Positions 62,863 through 64,000 of a stretch of DNA of 64,000 nucleotides are shown here, piece by piece. A program made the position numbers and the translations under genes. Where the stretch lies: the NCBI RefSeq assembly GCF_000153925.1, contig NZ_DS264367.1, positions 1 through 64,000 on the forward strand, in the 5' to 3' direction. Source of the stretch: [Ruminococcus] torques ATCC 27756. GTDB taxonomy: Bacteria > Bacillota > Clostridia > Lachnospirales > Lachnospiraceae. The notes below the pieces were generated by a model. The model saw only the letters and a program-made list of their open reading frames with translations. It made no database searches and was not told the origin of the DNA. Position 1 is the first letter of the stretch. Each line of letters starts with the position of its first letter.

Positions 62863-63819
62863 ATGGATAAGAATAAGTTATTAAAGAGAATTGCTGTTTT
62901 TACAGGTGTTTCTTTAACGGCAATGCATGTTTTTAACAGAATCTCTACATATATTGCTACTGCTGATAATCTTCTTGGTGCAGATGATTATAACGTCTAT
63001 GATTGGAAATACGGAAAAATTTCTTATAAAAAGAAAGGGGCAGGAACGCCTCTTCTTCTTATACACAATTTTAATGTTTTCTCATCTTCTCATGAATGGA
63101 ATAAGATCATAGATCACTTTTCAGCAACAAACACTGTATATTCTATTGATTTGCTTGGATGTGGTTGTTCTGAACGTCCGATCTTAACATATACTAACTT
63201 TTTATATGTGCAGCTGCTTACCGATTTTATCAAAAATGTAATAGGTGAAAAAACAGACGTCATTGTTTCGCGGGACTCCTCTCCTTTTGTTTTAATGACA
63301 TGTGCAAATGACGACACCTTAATCGATCGTATTATAATGATAAATCCTCAAAGCTTAGTTTCACTTGCAAAAGTTCCTTCTAAACAGAGCAAATTATTAA
63401 AAAACATACTATATATGCCTGTTATAGGTACTTTTATATATAACATAAAAACAAGAAAATCCATTATATACGAGAGATTTACTTCCGCATATTTCTACAA
63501 TCAAAACAAAGTAAATGAAAAAGATATATTAGGATGTTTTGAATCATCGCACAGAAATAAATCTCATTCAAAATATGTATACGCTTGTCAGAAATTGGGT
63601 TATACAAATGCAAATATTTCTTTTTGTCTGGGCAAATTAAAAAATAAAATTACAATTATTATAGGAAATGATAATCCTGAAAATATTCTTTCCGCAAACC
63701 AATATCAAAATCAAATTCCGGAGATAGAAATCATCGGAATAGATCATGCTAAAATGCTTCCTCATGTGGAAAAATCGGATGAATTTATTGAAATAGTAAA
63801 ACCGCTCTTAGAGAAATAG
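62863..63819 (+). CDS. alpha/beta-fold hydrolase-like protein
   Basis: A 318-residue protein with an N-terminal hydrophobic helix (likely membrane anchor) and an alpha/beta hydrolase core: ISYKKKGAGTPLLLIHNFNVFS is the usual strand-loop start, and IDLLGCGCSERP follows. The nucleophile elbow is unusual: VIVSRDSSPFVLM replaces the G-x-S-x-G pattern, keeping a Ser. The acid is not certain; the His is in GIDHAKMLPH. The substrate is unknown. The ribosome binding site is weak. Confidence 0.75.
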   Translation: MDKNKLLKRIAVFTGVSLTAMHVFNRISTYIATADNLLGADDYNVYDWKYGKISYKKKGAGTPLLLIHNFNVFSSSHEWNKIIDHFSATNTVYSIDLLGCGCSERPILTYTNFLYVQLLTDFIKNVIGEKTDVIVSRDSSPFVLMTCANDDTLIDRIIMINPQSLVSLAKVPSKQSKLLKNILYMPVIGTFIYNIKTRKSIIYERFTSAYFYNQNKVNEKDILGCFESSHRNKSHSKYVYACQKLGYTNANISFCLGKLKNKITIIIGNDNPENILSANQYQNQIPEIEIIGIDHAKMLPHVEKSDEFIEIVKPLLEK

Positions 63820-63901
63820 CTTATCAATATATGACATTCATAAATTTATCTTTTTAAATTCATTTTATAGAATACTTTTTAAAATTTAAATTTTAATAAA
63901 T

Positions 63902-63926
63902 AAAAACGCCGTATTCCGGCGTTTTT
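63902..63926 (+). terminator. terminator of the hydrolase gene
   Basis: Perfect 10-bp stem AAAAACGCCG/CGGCGTTTTT with a 5-nt loop, followed by further T-rich sequence, 82 bp past the stop. It is symmetric and may act in both directions. Confidence 0.85.
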
Positions 63927-63956
63927 ATTTATTCCTCAATTATACTTATTCACATT

Positions 63957-63990
63957 TTTTAGTTATATATGCTCACTTTTAGTTATATAT
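63957..63990 (+). repeat. short direct repeat at window end
   Basis: TTTTAGTTATATAT occurs at 63957-63970 and 63977-63990, a 20-bp period. The meaning is not clear; the window ends here. Confidence 0.6.
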
Positions 63991-64000
63991 TCTCTCTTTT

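Overview
The window looks like a chromosome segment, close to the replication origin, from a low-GC gut Firmicute of the family Lachnospiraceae, probably a mucin user of the Ruminococcus torques/Mediterraneibacter type. Reasons: strong AGGAGG-type ribosome binding sites, AT-rich spacers, sortase-anchored surface proteins, families largely restricted to Lachnospiraceae (DUF3881, DUF4446), and a parA-parB pair with two perfect parS sites at the right end. The species is inference; no 16S is present.

Layout. (1) 1-1.6 kb: edge of an Rpn-type nuclease gene and a deletion-derived IS1182-family element with intact ends. (2) 1.6-10.4 kb: a 1,912-residue GH101 endo-alpha-N-acetylgalactosaminidase (mucin O-glycan release), a NifX-like protein, a D,D-carboxypeptidase and rubrerythrin. 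(3) 10.5-22.6 kb: a five-gene sortase-assembled pilus operon: Rrf2 regulator, 2,731-residue glycine-rich-repeat adhesin, backbone pilin, class C sortase, minor pilin. Upstream is a consensus promoter whose 18-bp spacer is half poly-G, the layout expected of a phase-variable switch, followed by a palindromic Rrf2-type operator. (4) 22.8-27.7 kb: a small catabolic operon (Fe-alcohol dehydrogenase, cyclase-family hydrolase, YczE-like membrane protein, GPH transporter) divergent from a MerR regulator. (5) 27.7-39.3 kb: a large operon with a Dcu-type dicarboxylate transporter, FrlC-like epimerase, BtpA, FGGY kinase, amidohydrolase, YjbQ, two PfkB kinases, cupin and HAD phosphatase, next to a FrlB-like SIS deglycase and a divergent GntR regulator. 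The set resembles Amadori-compound (fructose-amino acid) catabolism but has many extra enzymes. (6) 39.4-53.8 kb: a patchwork of accessory DNA: an Lsa-like ABC-F gene behind a transcription attenuator, an intact LicT-controlled beta-glucoside PTS operon, an intact RelBE-type toxin-antitoxin pair, and many gene remnants (PucR, XRE, RelBE, VaFE surface protein, sortase, pilin, integrase) from decayed integrative elements beside a tRNA-Arg(CCU). (7) 53.8-64 kb: a secreted metallophosphoesterase, YibE/F, DUF3881, serS, DUF4446, parB, parA, parS sites and an alpha/beta hydrolase.

Together the genes describe a mucosal carbohydrate scavenger: GH101 exposes host glycans, the pilus may mediate attachment with on/off control, and the PTS, GPH and Dcu systems take up sugars and probably glycated amino acids. 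The most unusual items are the poly-G promoter of the pilus operon, the giant repeat adhesin, the hybrid Amadori-like operon with its 10-bp operator array, and the ABC-F attenuator.
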